Positions 42,511 to 51,502 of a stretch of DNA of 64,000 nt are shown one piece after another. The stretch lies in assembly GCF_014650435.1 (NCBI RefSeq), contig NZ_BMUY01000010.1, positions 124,001-188,000 on the forward strand, in the 5' to 3' direction. Numbering within the stretch: the first letter of the stretch is position 1; each line of letters opens with the position of its first letter. The translations under genes and the position numbers were made by a program. The notes beneath the pieces are model-generated. The model was not told the origin of the DNA and made no database searches. It saw only the letters and a list, made by a program, of their open reading frames with translations. Origin of the DNA: Streptomyces tendae. GTDB taxonomy: Bacteria > Actinomycetota > Actinomycetes > Streptomycetales > Streptomycetaceae.

Positions 42511-43914
42511 TCAGCGGCGCCGCTCGACCTCCCGCGCCGCCTTGCGCGCGGCCACCAGCACCGGGTCCCACACCGGTGAGAAGGGAGGTGCGTAGCCGAG
42601 GTCCAGGGCGGTCATCTGCTCGACCGTCATCCCGGCCGTGAGGGCCACCGCGGCGACGTCGACCCGCTTGCCCGCGCCCTCACGGCCGACGATCTGCACC
42701 CCGAGCAGCCGCCCGGTGCGCCGCTCGGCCAGCATCTTCACGGTCATGGGGGAGGCGTCCGGGTAGTAGCCCGCGCGGCTGGTGGACTCGATGGTCGCCG
42801 TCACGAACCGCAGCCCCGCCCGCCGCGCGTCCTTCTCCCTGAGACCGGTCCGCGCGATCTCCAGGTCGCAGACCTTGCTGACCGCCGTGCCGACCACACC
42901 GGGGAAGGTGGCGTAGCCCCCGCCCACGTTGGTGCCGACGACCTGCCCGTGCTTGTTGGCGTGGGTGCCCAGCGGAATGTGCCGCTCCTGCCCGGAGACC
43001 AGGTCGAGCACCTCCACGCAGTCGCCGCCCGCCCAGATGTTCTCGTGGCCGCGCACTCGCATCGCCAGGTCGGTCAGCAGCCCGCCGTGCGCACCGATCG
43101 GCAGCCCGGCCGCCTCGGCGAGCCGCGTCTCGGGCCGCACGCCGATGCCGAGCACCACCGCGTCCGCCGGGAACTCGGCGTCCCGTGTCGCCACCGCCCT
43201 CACCCGGCCGTCGTCCCCGGTCAGCACCTCGGTGACCTCGGCGTCGTCGACCATGGTGATGCCGAGGCCCTCCATCGCCTCGTGCACCATGCGGCCCATG
43301 TCCGGGTCCAGCGTCGACATCGGCTCCCGGCCGCGGTTGACGACCGTCACCTCGTAGCCCCGGTTGATCAGCGCCTCGGCCATCTCCACGCCGATGTACC
43401 CGGCGCCGACGACCACCGCGCGCCGGCCACGCGTGCGTGCCAGCGTGTCCAGCAGCGCCTGCCCGTCGTCCAGCGTCTGCACCCCGTGCACGCCGGGCGC
43501 GTCGATGCCCGGCAGCTCCGGCCGGATCGGCCGCGCCCCGGTCCCGATCACGAGCTTGTCGTACGACGTCCAGGACTCGGCCCCGGAATCGACGTCACGC
43601 GCGCGGACCCGCCCGCCGGCCACGTCGATCTCCGTGACCTCGGTGCGCATCCTCAGGTCGATGTCCCGGGCGCGGTGCTCCTCGGGCGTACGGGCGATCA
43701 GCGCGTCCCGTTCCGTCACGTCGCCGCCGACCCAGTACGGGATGCCGCACGCCGAGAACGAGCTGAAGTGTCCGCGTTCGAAGGCCATGATCTCCAACTC
43801 GTCCGGGCCCCTCAGCCGCCGCGCCTGCGACGCCGCGGACATCCCCGCGGCGTCGCCGCCGACGACGACCAGCCGTTCCCTCGTACCGCGCGCGGCGCCC
43901 CTGCTCATGCTCAT
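42511..43914 (-). CDS. CoA-disulfide reductase / NADH oxidase-like flavoprotein
   Basis: 467 residues. The FAD motif VVVGGDAAGMSAASQARRL opens the protein. The redox Cys56 lies in FSSFSACGIPYWVGGDV, the CoADR/Nox/persulfide-reductase signature. The NAD-binding segment AVVVGAGYIGVEMAEALINRGYEVTVV follows, then VLGIGVRPETRLAEAAGL, GGDCVEV and a dimerisation domain (MTVEQMTALDLGYAPPFSPVWDPV). Likely reduces CoA disulfide or a CoA/low-molecular-weight persulfide with NAD(P)H. Two Met codons two residues apart serve as possible starts (43914, 43908). Confidence 0.85.
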   Translation of the reverse strand: MSMSRGAARGTRERLVVVGGDAAGMSAASQARRLRGPDELEIMAFERGHFSSFSACGIPYWVGGDVTERDALIARTPEEHRARDIDLRMRTEVTEIDVAGGRVRARDVDSGAESWTSYDKLVIGTGARPIRPELPGIDAPGVHGVQTLDDGQALLDTLARTRGRRAVVVGAGYIGVEMAEALINRGYEVTVVNRGREPMSTLDPDMGRMVHEAMEGLGITMVDDAEVTEVLTGDDGRVRAVATRDAEFPADAVVLGIGVRPETRLAEAAGLPIGAHGGLLTDLAMRVRGHENIWAGGDCVEVLDLVSGQERHIPLGTHANKHGQVVGTNVGGGYATFPGVVGTAVSKVCDLEIARTGLREKDARRAGLRFVTATIESTSRAGYYPDASPMTVKMLAERRTGRLLGVQIVGREGAGKRVDVAAVALTAGMTVEQMTALDLGYAPPFSPVWDPVLVAARKAAREVERRR

Positions 43915-43941
43915 GCGAACACGCTACGTGGGCGGGGTACT

Positions 43942-44952
43942 TCAGTCCCGGCCGGCGCCCTCCTCGCCGCGTGCCGCCTCGCCCACCGGCACCGCGGGCG
44001 CCGGTACCGGTGCCGGCGCCGGGCTCGGGCGGCGCGGCAGCCGGGGGCGCACGACCCGCAACCACAGCAGCCCGAGCAGCGCCGCCACCGCGGCGAACGG
44101 CAGCACGGCGCCCAGCACCACCGCCACCCAGCGCAGCATCGTCACGAAGGCGTCCCAGCCGCCGGCCAGCGCGTCCAGGAACCCGGGGTCCTCGTCGTCC
44201 TTCTTCTCGACGTGCTTGATCGGGGTCTCCGACAGGGAGAGGGTGATGGTGGCCAGGCTCGTGCGGTCCTTCAGGGCCGCCTGCCGGGCGAGCAGCGCCT
44301 CCAGCTCCGCCTGACGCGTGCTCAGCTCGCCCTCCAGCGTCACCACGTCGCTCAGCTTCGTCGCCCGGTCCATCAGCTCGCGGACCCGGGCCACACTGGC
44401 GCGCTGCGACTTCACCCGGCTGTCCACGTCCACCACCTGGTCGGTGACGTCCTCGGCCTTCGCGTTGCGGCTGAGCAGCTTCCCGGCGCCCTCCAGGTCG
44501 TCGAGCACGTCCTCGTACCGCTCCACGGGCACCCGCAGCGTCACCTCGGTCCGCTCGTGGCCCTCCGCGTCCCGGGTGGTGGACTCGTCGCCGACGTAAC
44601 CGCCGGCGTTCTCGGTCGCGGTGCGGGCCGCGTCGAGCGCCTTGGGGGTGTCCTCGACCTGAACGCTCAGGGAGACGGTCCGGATGATGTGGGTCGGGGC
44701 GAGCTTCGGCGGGGCGCTCGCACCGGTGCCGTCGGCCCCGGCCTCACCGGCCGCCCCTGCCGTGCCGTCGGCCTGCGAGCCGTCGGCCCGCGAGTCCTCC
44801 CGCGGCGCGGCCGCCTTGGCACCGGCGCCCGAGTCGGAGCCGGCGTCCGAGGCGCTGCAGCCGGTGAGGGCGAGCGCCGTGACCAGCAGCAGACCGGCCA
44901 GGGCGCGGGCCGGTGGCACGGCCCTTCTGGTGGTTGCTCGTCGTGCCTGCAT
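43942..44952 (-). CDS. DUF4349 lipoprotein
   Basis: 336 residues from ATG 44952. The signal peptide ends in LALTGC (Cys32 lipidated). A disordered Ala/Gly/Asp linker is followed by the DUF4349 domain: IIRTVSLSVQVEDTPKALDAARTATENAGGYVGDE, EVTLRVPVERYEDVLDDLE, and a coiled coil (about 185-245, DVDSRVKSQRASVARVRELMDRATKLSDVVTLEGELSTRQAELEALLAR in pieces). One C-terminal helix and a basic Pro-rich tail complete it. Probably an envelope protein with its coiled coil outside; role unknown. An RBS-like GGGGGG lies about nine bases upstream. Confidence 0.8.
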   Translation of the reverse strand: MQARRATTRRAVPPARALAGLLLVTALALTGCSASDAGSDSGAGAKAAAPREDSRADGSQADGTAGAAGEAGADGTGASAPPKLAPTHIIRTVSLSVQVEDTPKALDAARTATENAGGYVGDESTTRDAEGHERTEVTLRVPVERYEDVLDDLEGAGKLLSRNAKAEDVTDQVVDVDSRVKSQRASVARVRELMDRATKLSDVVTLEGELSTRQAELEALLARQAALKDRTSLATITLSLSETPIKHVEKKDDEDPGFLDALAGGWDAFVTMLRWVAVVLGAVLPFAAVAALLGLLWLRVVRPRLPRRPSPAPAPVPAPAVPVGEAARGEEGAGRD

Positions 44953-45181
44953 CGTGGGTACCCCCCGGGTCGTAGCGACTGATGTCTCTACGACGCGCGC
45001 GGGGGCTCGTACGACGGCGCGGAACGGTCCCGAAGAGATCACGGTCCGGACTCGCGAGCCGGACGGGCGCCGGACGGACGAGGGCGCCGGCCGGGCGCAC
45101 GGGTCGCGCGGGACCTGTGGGCCCGGGGGCGGGGCCACCCGGCCCCGGGGCGGTGCCGCCGGCGTCTGAGACGCTGGGGTC

Positions 45182-46666
45182 ATGTGCGCAAGCGAGACCC
45201 CAGCGGGTGAGTTCCCCCCGGCAGCGGGACCTGGACACGTAGTCGTCGTCGGCGCCGGCATCGCCGGACTGGCCGCCGCCCACCGCCTCCTGGAGGGCGG
45301 CGCCAGGGTGACCGTCCTGGAGGCGTCCGACCGCGTCGGCGGCAAGCTGCTGCCCGGCGAGATCGCCGGTGTACGCGTCGACCTCGGCGCCGAGTCGATG
45401 CTGGCCCGCCGCCCCGAGGCCGTCGGCCTGGCCCGCGCCGCCGGACTCGCCGACCGCCTCCAGCCGCCGTCCACCGCGACGGCCTCCCTGTGGACCCGCG
45501 GCGCCCTGCGCCCCATGCCCAAGGGTCACGTCATGGGCGTCCCCGGCACCGCGGCCGCCCTGTCCGGCGTGCTCTCCGAGGACGGGCTCGCGCGCATCGA
45601 GCGCGACGCCGAACTGCCCCGCACCGAGGTCGGCGGCGACGTCGCGGTGGGCGAGTACGTCGCCGCACGCCTCGGCCGCGAGGTCGTCGACCGCCTCGTG
45701 GAGCCGCTCCTGGGCGGCGTCTACGCGGGCGACGCCTACCGCATCTCGCTCCGCTCGGCCGTGCCGCAGCTCTTCGAGACGGCCCGCACCCACACCTCCC
45801 TCACCGAGGCGGTCCGCGCCCTCCAGGGCCGCACGGCCACCTCACCGCCGAGCGGCCCGGTCTTCATGGGCATCGAGGGCGGCATCGGCACCCTCCCGCC
45901 CGCCGTGGCCGAGTCGGTCCGCGCCCGCGGCGGCGAGATCCTCACCCACGCACCCGTCACGGAGCTGCGCCGCACCGCGTCCCACGGCTGGCGGATCGTC
46001 GCAGCCGACCGGGAGCTGCACGCCGACGCGGTCGTCGTCGCCGTCCCCGCCGGCCCCGCCGCCGAGCTGCTGCGCGCCGAGGCGCCCGCCGCCGCGGCCG
46101 AGCTGTCCGCGGTCGAGTACGCCTCGATGGCCCTGATCAGCCTCGCCTACCGCCGCGCCGACGCCGCCGTGCTCCCCGAGGGCAGCGGCTTCCTCGTGCC
46201 GCCGGTCGACGGGCACACCATCAAGGCGTCCACCTTCGCCTCCCGCAAGTGGGGCTGGATCGCCGACGAGGACCCGGACCTGGTCGTCCTGCGCGCCTCG
46301 GTGGGCCGGTACGGCGACACGGAGGTCCTGGGCCGCGACGACGAGGGCCTCGTCGCCGTCTCCCGGCACGACCTCGCGGAGGCCACCGGCCTGACCGCCG
46401 AGCCCGTCGCCACCCGCGTCACCCGCTGGCAGGACGGCCTGCCGCAGTACCCCGTCGGCCACCACGCGCGCGTGGCCCGCGTCCGCCAGCACGTCGCGAA
46501 GCTCCCCGGCCTCGCGGTGTGCGGCGCGGCCTACGACGGCGTCGGCATCCCGGCGAGCATCGCGAGCGCGTACGCCGCCGTCGACCAGATCCGGGGCGAC
46601 CTCGGCGGTGTGGAGGAGCTCACGGCCCACCCGGTGCAGAGTCTGCACGGCGGAGCGGGAGAATAG
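45182..46666 (+). CDS. hemY: Protoporphyrinogen/coproporphyrinogen oxidase HemY (CgoX)
   Basis: 494 residues. An N-terminal FAD motif (VVVGAGIAGLAAAHRLLEGGARVTVLEASDRVGGKL) is followed by the PPO pattern VEPLLGGVYAGDAYRISLRSAVPQL and a C-terminal FAD segment (LAVCGAAYDGVGIPASIASAYAAVDQI). In actinobacteria this enzyme oxidises coproporphyrinogen III to coproporphyrin III in the coproporphyrin-dependent route. That fits the coproheme decarboxylase gene that starts 4 bp after its stop. ATG 45182 has only GGGG nearby. Confidence 0.92.
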   Translation: MCASETPAGEFPPAAGPGHVVVVGAGIAGLAAAHRLLEGGARVTVLEASDRVGGKLLPGEIAGVRVDLGAESMLARRPEAVGLARAAGLADRLQPPSTATASLWTRGALRPMPKGHVMGVPGTAAALSGVLSEDGLARIERDAELPRTEVGGDVAVGEYVAARLGREVVDRLVEPLLGGVYAGDAYRISLRSAVPQLFETARTHTSLTEAVRALQGRTATSPPSGPVFMGIEGGIGTLPPAVAESVRARGGEILTHAPVTELRRTASHGWRIVAADRELHADAVVVAVPAGPAAELLRAEAPAAAAELSAVEYASMALISLAYRRADAAVLPEGSGFLVPPVDGHTIKASTFASRKWGWIADEDPDLVVLRASVGRYGDTEVLGRDDEGLVAVSRHDLAEATGLTAEPVATRVTRWQDGLPQYPVGHHARVARVRQHVAKLPGLAVCGAAYDGVGIPASIASAYAAVDQIRGDLGGVEELTAHPVQSLHGGAGE

Positions 46667-46670
46667 GGCC

Positions 46671-47402
46671 ATGAGTGACGACGCCTCCACCCCCGCCGCC
46701 GAGCGGATCCCGAACAAGGGCAAGCTGGCCAAGGACCTCAACGAGGTCATCCGCTACACCCTCTGGTCCGTCTTCAAGCTCAAGGACACCCTCCCCGAGG
46801 ACCGCGCCGGGTACGCCGACGAGGTCCAGGAGCTGTTCGACCAGCTCGCCGCGAAGGACGTGACGATCCGCGGCACCTACGACCTGTCCGGGCTGCGCGC
46901 GGACGCCGACCTGATGATCTGGTGGCACGCCGAGACCGCCGACCAGCTCCAGGAGGCGTACAACCTCTTCCGCCGCACCAAGCTCGGCCGTGCGCTGGAG
47001 CCGGTCTGGTCGAACATGGCGCTGCACCGCCCCGCCGAGTTCAACCGTTCGCACATCCCGGCCTTCCTGGCCGACGAGACGCCGCGCAACTACATCAGCG
47101 TCTACCCGTTCGTGCGCTCCTACGACTGGTACCTGCTGCCCGACGAGGACCGCCGCCGCATGCTCGCCGACCACGGCAAGATGGCCCGCGGCTACCCGGA
47201 CGTGCGCGCCAACACGGTCGCCTCCTTCTCGCTGGGCGACTACGAGTGGATCCTCGCCTTCGAGGCCGACGAACTGCACCGCATCGTCGACCTCATGCGC
47301 CACCTGCGCGGCTCCGAGGCCCGCCGCCACGTCCGCGAGGAGATCCCGTTCTTCACGGGGCGGCGCAAGGACATCGGCGAGCTGGTCGCAGGGCTGGCCT
47401 AG
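46671..47402 (+). CDS. chdC: Coproheme decarboxylase ChdC (HemQ)
   Basis: 243 residues, ATG 46671 with GGGAG upstream. Chlorite-dismutase-fold family: RYTLWSVFKLKD, GTYDLSGLRADADLMIWWHAETADQLQ, and RNYISVYPFVRSYDWYLLPDEDRRRMLADHG. The YPFVRSYDWY segment carries the radical-forming Tyr and K/R residues of ChdC, and KMARGYPDVRANTVASFSLGDYEWILAFEAD is the haem-proximal His-lacking actinobacterial form. It converts coproheme III to haem b. Cotranscribed with hemY. Confidence 0.92.
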   Translation: MSDDASTPAAERIPNKGKLAKDLNEVIRYTLWSVFKLKDTLPEDRAGYADEVQELFDQLAAKDVTIRGTYDLSGLRADADLMIWWHAETADQLQEAYNLFRRTKLGRALEPVWSNMALHRPAEFNRSHIPAFLADETPRNYISVYPFVRSYDWYLLPDEDRRRMLADHGKMARGYPDVRANTVASFSLGDYEWILAFEADELHRIVDLMRHLRGSEARRHVREEIPFFTGRRKDIGELVAGLA

Positions 47403-49004
47403 TCATCCCTTCGGTGCCGCGGCCTGCCTCGGCTTCGGTTCCGGGCGCGGGGCGCACGACGTGTCCCGCGCCGGGAGGCGGTCCTCCAGCAGGTACGCCT
47501 CCAGGTGGCCGTTGACGCAGTCGTTCGGGCCGCCCGCGATGCCGTGCGTCCCGGCGTCCCGCTCGGTCACCAGCACCGAGCCGGCCAGCCGCCGCCGCAG
47601 CTCCAGCGCCCCCTCGTACGGCGTCGCCGCGTCCCGCTCGGCGGCCAGGACCAGCGTCGGCGGCAGCTCCCCCGGCGCGGTGCGCACGTCCAGGGGCTGC
47701 TGCCGCGGCGCCCGCCAGTAGGCGCACGGCAGGTTCGTCCACACGTTGTCCCAGGTCTCGAACGGCGCCCGGCGGGCCAGCCGGGTGTTGTCCCGGTCCC
47801 AGACCTCGAAGTCGGTCGGCCAGGGCGCGTCGTTGCACTCGACGGCCGTGTACACGGCGTTGGAGTTCTCCGCCCCGGCCGCGCCCTCAGCGGTGCGCGT
47901 GCCCGCCTGGTCGATCAGCGGCTGCGGGTCGTCCTTCAGATAGGCCGACAGCGCCTCTGCGCGGTGCGGCCAGTAGTCGTCGTAGTACCCGGCCTTCAGG
48001 AACGCCCCCTGCAACTGCGCGGGCCCCACCGTCCCGCCCGCCGGCCGGGCGGCCAGCCGCGCGCTCGCCTCCTCGTAGGCGTCCTGGACCTCCCTCGCCG
48101 TGTCCCCGAGCCCGTACACGGCATCGTGCCCCGCGACCCACTCCTTGAAGTCGTCCCAGCGGTCCTCGAACGCCTCCGACTGGTCCAGGTTGTTGCGGTA
48201 CCAGACCTGCTCCGGGGCCGGATTCACCACCGCGTCGAACACCATCCGCCGTACGTGCGAGGGGAACAGCTCGGCGTACAGCGCGCCGAGGTAGGTGCCG
48301 TACGACGCGCCCATGAACGTGAGCCGCCGCTCGCCCAGCGCGGCGCGGACGACCTCCAGGTCACGGGCGTTGTTGAGGGAGTGGTAGTGCCTCAGCGCGT
48401 CCCCGCCCCGTGCCGCGCAGTCGCGGGCGTACGCCTCGGCCTCGGCGGCGCGCTCCTTCTTGTACGCCTCCGAGGGCTGCGTCGGCGCCGGCCGCGGCCC
48501 CTTGAAGAAGTCCCCGGGGTCCTGGCAGGACAGGGGCGCGGAGGGCGCGACCCCGCGCGGGGCGTAGCCGACGAGGTCGTAGGCGGCGGCGATGCGCTTC
48601 CACTCGGGCACCATGCCCACCAGCGGGAAGTACAGCCCGGAGGCGCCGGGGCCGCCCGGGTTGTAGAGGAGGGCGCCCCGGCCGGGGACCTCGCGCCCGG
48701 CGTCCTCCGGGTCCTCGTGGGTGGCCCGCATCCGGCTGACGGTCAGCTCGATTCGCTTCCCGTCGGGGTGGGCGTAGTCCAGCGGCACGGACACGGTGCC
48801 GCAGCGCATGCCGCCCGGCAGGTCCTCCGCCTTCGGGCACCTGCCGAACTCGATCCCGGCCGCCGCCGCGCGCCGGGCGGCCACGGCGGTGCCGTGCGCC
48901 TCGGCGGACCCAGGTCCGGCCGGGGGCACCGACTGAGCCGGGGCGGCGGCGAGGGTGGTCAGCAGCAAGGACCCGGCGGCCGAGTAGAGGGCGGCAGCTC
49001 GCAT
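47403..49004 (-). CDS. Secreted S33-family alpha/beta hydrolase (tripeptidyl aminopeptidase-like)
   Basis: 533 residues from ATG 49004 (AAGGGA upstream). Sec signal peptide MRAAALYSAAGSLLLTTLAAAPAQS. The catalytic triad is readable: oxyanion strand LLYNPGGPGASG, nucleophile Ser in FMGASYGTYLG, Asp in LVLAAERDAATPYEG, and His in ERDAGTHGIAGG. The Cys pairs typical of secreted Streptomyces tripeptidyl aminopeptidases (Slp/Tap type) are present. It probably trims N-terminal peptides from secreted proteins or nutrients. Its stop abuts chdC with no gap. Confidence 0.87.
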   Translation of the reverse strand: MRAAALYSAAGSLLLTTLAAAPAQSVPPAGPGSAEAHGTAVAARRAAAAGIEFGRCPKAEDLPGGMRCGTVSVPLDYAHPDGKRIELTVSRMRATHEDPEDAGREVPGRGALLYNPGGPGASGLYFPLVGMVPEWKRIAAAYDLVGYAPRGVAPSAPLSCQDPGDFFKGPRPAPTQPSEAYKKERAAEAEAYARDCAARGGDALRHYHSLNNARDLEVVRAALGERRLTFMGASYGTYLGALYAELFPSHVRRMVFDAVVNPAPEQVWYRNNLDQSEAFEDRWDDFKEWVAGHDAVYGLGDTAREVQDAYEEASARLAARPAGGTVGPAQLQGAFLKAGYYDDYWPHRAEALSAYLKDDPQPLIDQAGTRTAEGAAGAENSNAVYTAVECNDAPWPTDFEVWDRDNTRLARRAPFETWDNVWTNLPCAYWRAPRQQPLDVRTAPGELPPTLVLAAERDAATPYEGALELRRRLAGSVLVTERDAGTHGIAGGPNDCVNGHLEAYLLEDRLPARDTSCAPRPEPKPRQAAAPKG

Positions 49005-49124
49005 CGCGTATCCCTTCGGTGGCACGGGGAGTGACACAAGGGATGTTTGGGGCACCGGCCGGGCGGGGCAAGCACCGCCCGCGGGTGTCGCCGCCGAGTG
49101 CCTCCGTGCGCCCCCGGGGCCGCG

Positions 49125-49922
49125 TCAGGCCCGGCGCTCCCAGTGGTCCCCGGCGTACTTCTCGCGGTGGGCGAAGGCCGCACGCAGGTCCGGTTCCCCG
49201 ATCGCGTGCACGCCGCGCACGGCGACCGAGGTGAGGAAGGTCCGGTCGTCCGCCGTCCCGTCGGCCTGCCGCACGAGCGCGCCGACCAGCCGCTGCCCGG
49301 CGGGGGAGGCCCAGCGCGCGTACGGGTGGATCTCCATGCGCGTGATGGCGAGGCACCCGAGCGTCAGGGCGAGCGGCAGCGCGAACCAGAGGGCGATGAG
49401 CAGACGCGGCTCGGTGGCGGGCAGCGGCAGTGCGAGCGCCACCAGGCCGAGCGCACACACGGTCACCGCGGCGACCCGCACCCGCCGCACCCCGGCCGCG
49501 ACCCCGCCGGCGCCGCCGTCGGGCACGGCGAGACCCGCCCCGACCAGCCGGTCGGCCAGGCTCCGTACCGCGTCGGCGGCGGCCGCGGCGGCCCGTACCG
49601 GCGCTATCCGCGACTGCCCGCCGGGCCCTATCGCCCCTATGACCGACCGCTCCATGTCGTCCCGGCCGCAGGGGTCGACGACGGTCGCCCAGCCGGTGTG
49701 CGCGAGCAGCAGCCGACGCTGGCGCGCCATCGAGACCAGCGTCAGGTCGGCCACCCGCCGCGGACCGCCGGACAGGAACGCCGCCTCGTACAACGTCAGC
49801 GTGTGCTCACCGACGGCGGCGTGCGGTTCGACGGCCGCCGCGCGCACGGCGGCCAGGCACAACCGCAGACACGCGAGACCGGCGACGGCCCAGGCCGACA
49901 GGAGGAAAAGGACCCAGAACAT
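49125..49922 (-). CDS. TIGR04222-type membrane protein
   Basis: 265 residues. An N-terminal helix is followed by the core TLYEAAFLSGGPRRVADLTLVSMARQRRLLLAHTGWATVV (the TIGR04222 pattern of L-A-LxGGPRRxxxxAL). A soluble stretch and two more helices (about 150-170 and 175-195) come next. Members of this family often end in a Gly/Cys-rich tail; this one does not and instead has a charged tail (GEPDLRAAFAHREKYAGDHWERRA). It follows a DUF692 gene in the same direction, separated by 115 bp with a small hairpin. Function unknown. Confidence 0.7.
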   Translation of the reverse strand: MFWVLFLLSAWAVAGLACLRLCLAAVRAAAVEPHAAVGEHTLTLYEAAFLSGGPRRVADLTLVSMARQRRLLLAHTGWATVVDPCGRDDMERSVIGAIGPGGQSRIAPVRAAAAAADAVRSLADRLVGAGLAVPDGGAGGVAAGVRRVRVAAVTVCALGLVALALPLPATEPRLLIALWFALPLALTLGCLAITRMEIHPYARWASPAGQRLVGALVRQADGTADDRTFLTSVAVRGVHAIGEPDLRAAFAHREKYAGDHWERRA

Positions 49923-50021
49923 GCCGTACTTCTATGCCAAGGGCTTTCGCCGGCGCCATGGCCTGTTCACATTTCGGGACGCAGTGTTGTGGGTATGTGA
50001 CGTTCCGTTTGGTGATGTCCC

Positions 50022-50036
50022 CCGGGGTCGCCCCGG
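50022..50036 (-). terminator. Small hairpin after the DUF692 gene
   Basis: CCGGGG/CCCCGG with a 3-nt loop right after the DUF692 stop. It could partly terminate transcription before the TIGR04222 gene. Confidence 0.4.
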
Positions 50037-50037
50037 T

Positions 50038-51366
50038 TCAGCGGCGCAGCAGAACACGCCTGGTCGCACGGGCCAGACGGGCCCCGGGACGCGTCGACCG
50101 CGGCACCGGTCCCGACCGCTCCAGCCACCACTCCCGCAACTCCCGCCGCACACCCGGGTCCTCGCCCTCCTCCGGCGCCGTCCGCAGCACGTGTGCGACG
50201 AAGTCGAGGGCGTCCCGCCGGTAGCCGCCGGTCATCGGACGGTCCTGCGCGTAGGCGAGGAAGGCGGGCCGATACCGCGCACCCAGGATCACCGGCAGCT
50301 CGGGCGCGACCTTCCCGACCACGTCGGCCCGCTTCCCGGCCAGCGCCCGCGCCTGCACCCCCAGCCGCACCCGGTCGAACCCCTCGGGCACAGGCGTCCC
50401 CGCGACCAGCGCGGACAGCAGCGCGGCCTGAGCCAGCCCGAGCCGCTGCCGCACGGCGTCGTCGGCGCCGACAGGGGCAGGGGCAGGGGTACGCGAGACG
50501 CGCGGGGCCGTCCCTAGCCCGCCGGTCGCCTTACGCGCGGCCCGCCCCTTGTCGAGGGCCACGCGGATCGCCTCCACCTCGCCGTGCAACTCGTCGCCTT
50601 CGGGGAAGTTCTCGTCCCGTTCCAGCAGCACGCCCGGCGGCGCGACGCGAGAGGCGAGGTCGGTCAGGATGTGGAGCACCGGCCGCGGAACGGGGTGGGC
50701 GTGGCTGTCGTGCCACACGCCGTCCCGCTCGAAGCCGCCCGCGACGTGGACGTAGGCGATGGCCTCCAGGGGCAGTTCGCCGAGCGCCCGGGCCGGGTCC
50801 TCACCCAGGTTCACGTGGTTGGTGTGCAGGTTCGCCACGTCGATCAGCAGCCGCACCCCGGTCCGGTCGGCCAGCTCGTACAGGAACTGCCCCTCCGTCA
50901 GCTCCTCGTCCGGCCAGGAGACCAGCGCGGCGATGTTCTCCACGGCGAGCGGCACGGGCAGCGCGTCCTGGGCGATGCGCACGTTCTCGCACAGCACGTC
51001 GAGGGCGTCCCGGGTGCGGGGGACGGGCAGCAGGTGACCCGCCTCCATGAGGGGCGAGGCGGTGAGCGCCCCGCCCGCCCGCACGAACGCGATGTGCTCG
51101 GTGACCAGCGGCGACCCCAGGACCTCCGCCCGCTCGGCCAGCGCCGCCAGCCGCCCGGCGTCCGGCCGGTCCGCCCCGCCGAGCCCGAGCGAGACCCCGT
51201 GCGGCACGACGGTCACGCCGCGCTCGCGCAGCCGCAGCAGCGAGTCCGGCAGGTGCCCGGGACACAGGTTCTCGGACACGGCCTCGACCCAGTCGATGCC
51301 GGGCATCTCCTCGACGGCGTCCGCGATCTCCGGCCGCCATCCGATGCCGGTGCCCAGTCGTCGCAT
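50038..51366 (-). CDS. DUF692 / multinuclear non-haem iron oxidase (MNIO) family protein
   Basis: 442 residues from ATG 51366, with GGAGGGAGGGA about seven bases upstream. TIM-barrel DUF692 pattern with metal-binding residues in order: H56 (VVPHGVSL), E90/H91 (TEHIAF), E143 (AVENIAA), D176 (LLIDVANLHTNHVN), H207 (YVHVAGG), H219/D220/H222 (WHDSHAHP) and E249 (LLERDENFP). MNIO enzymes such as MbnB use two or three irons to modify Cys, Asp or Asn in ribosomal peptides. An extra C-terminal domain (about 290-442) goes beyond the usual 280 residues. No short Cys-rich precursor peptide was seen nearby. The downstream TIGR04222 gene may be its partner. Confidence 0.85.
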   Translation of the reverse strand: MRRLGTGIGWRPEIADAVEEMPGIDWVEAVSENLCPGHLPDSLLRLRERGVTVVPHGVSLGLGGADRPDAGRLAALAERAEVLGSPLVTEHIAFVRAGGALTASPLMEAGHLLPVPRTRDALDVLCENVRIAQDALPVPLAVENIAALVSWPDEELTEGQFLYELADRTGVRLLIDVANLHTNHVNLGEDPARALGELPLEAIAYVHVAGGFERDGVWHDSHAHPVPRPVLHILTDLASRVAPPGVLLERDENFPEGDELHGEVEAIRVALDKGRAARKATGGLGTAPRVSRTPAPAPVGADDAVRQRLGLAQAALLSALVAGTPVPEGFDRVRLGVQARALAGKRADVVGKVAPELPVILGARYRPAFLAYAQDRPMTGGYRRDALDFVAHVLRTAPEEGEDPGVRRELREWWLERSGPVPRSTRPGARLARATRRVLLRR

Positions 51367-51502
51367 GGCCGATCCCTCCCTCCGCGTCGTCATGACCGGG
51401 GTATCGCCCGCGCGACCGGGCCCGAACCCCGCTCAGGGCGCCTTCAGAGGAACATTTGAGGTTCGCGGGCCACTCCGGGCCCCTGCTGGTTCGCCCCCGC
51501 GA

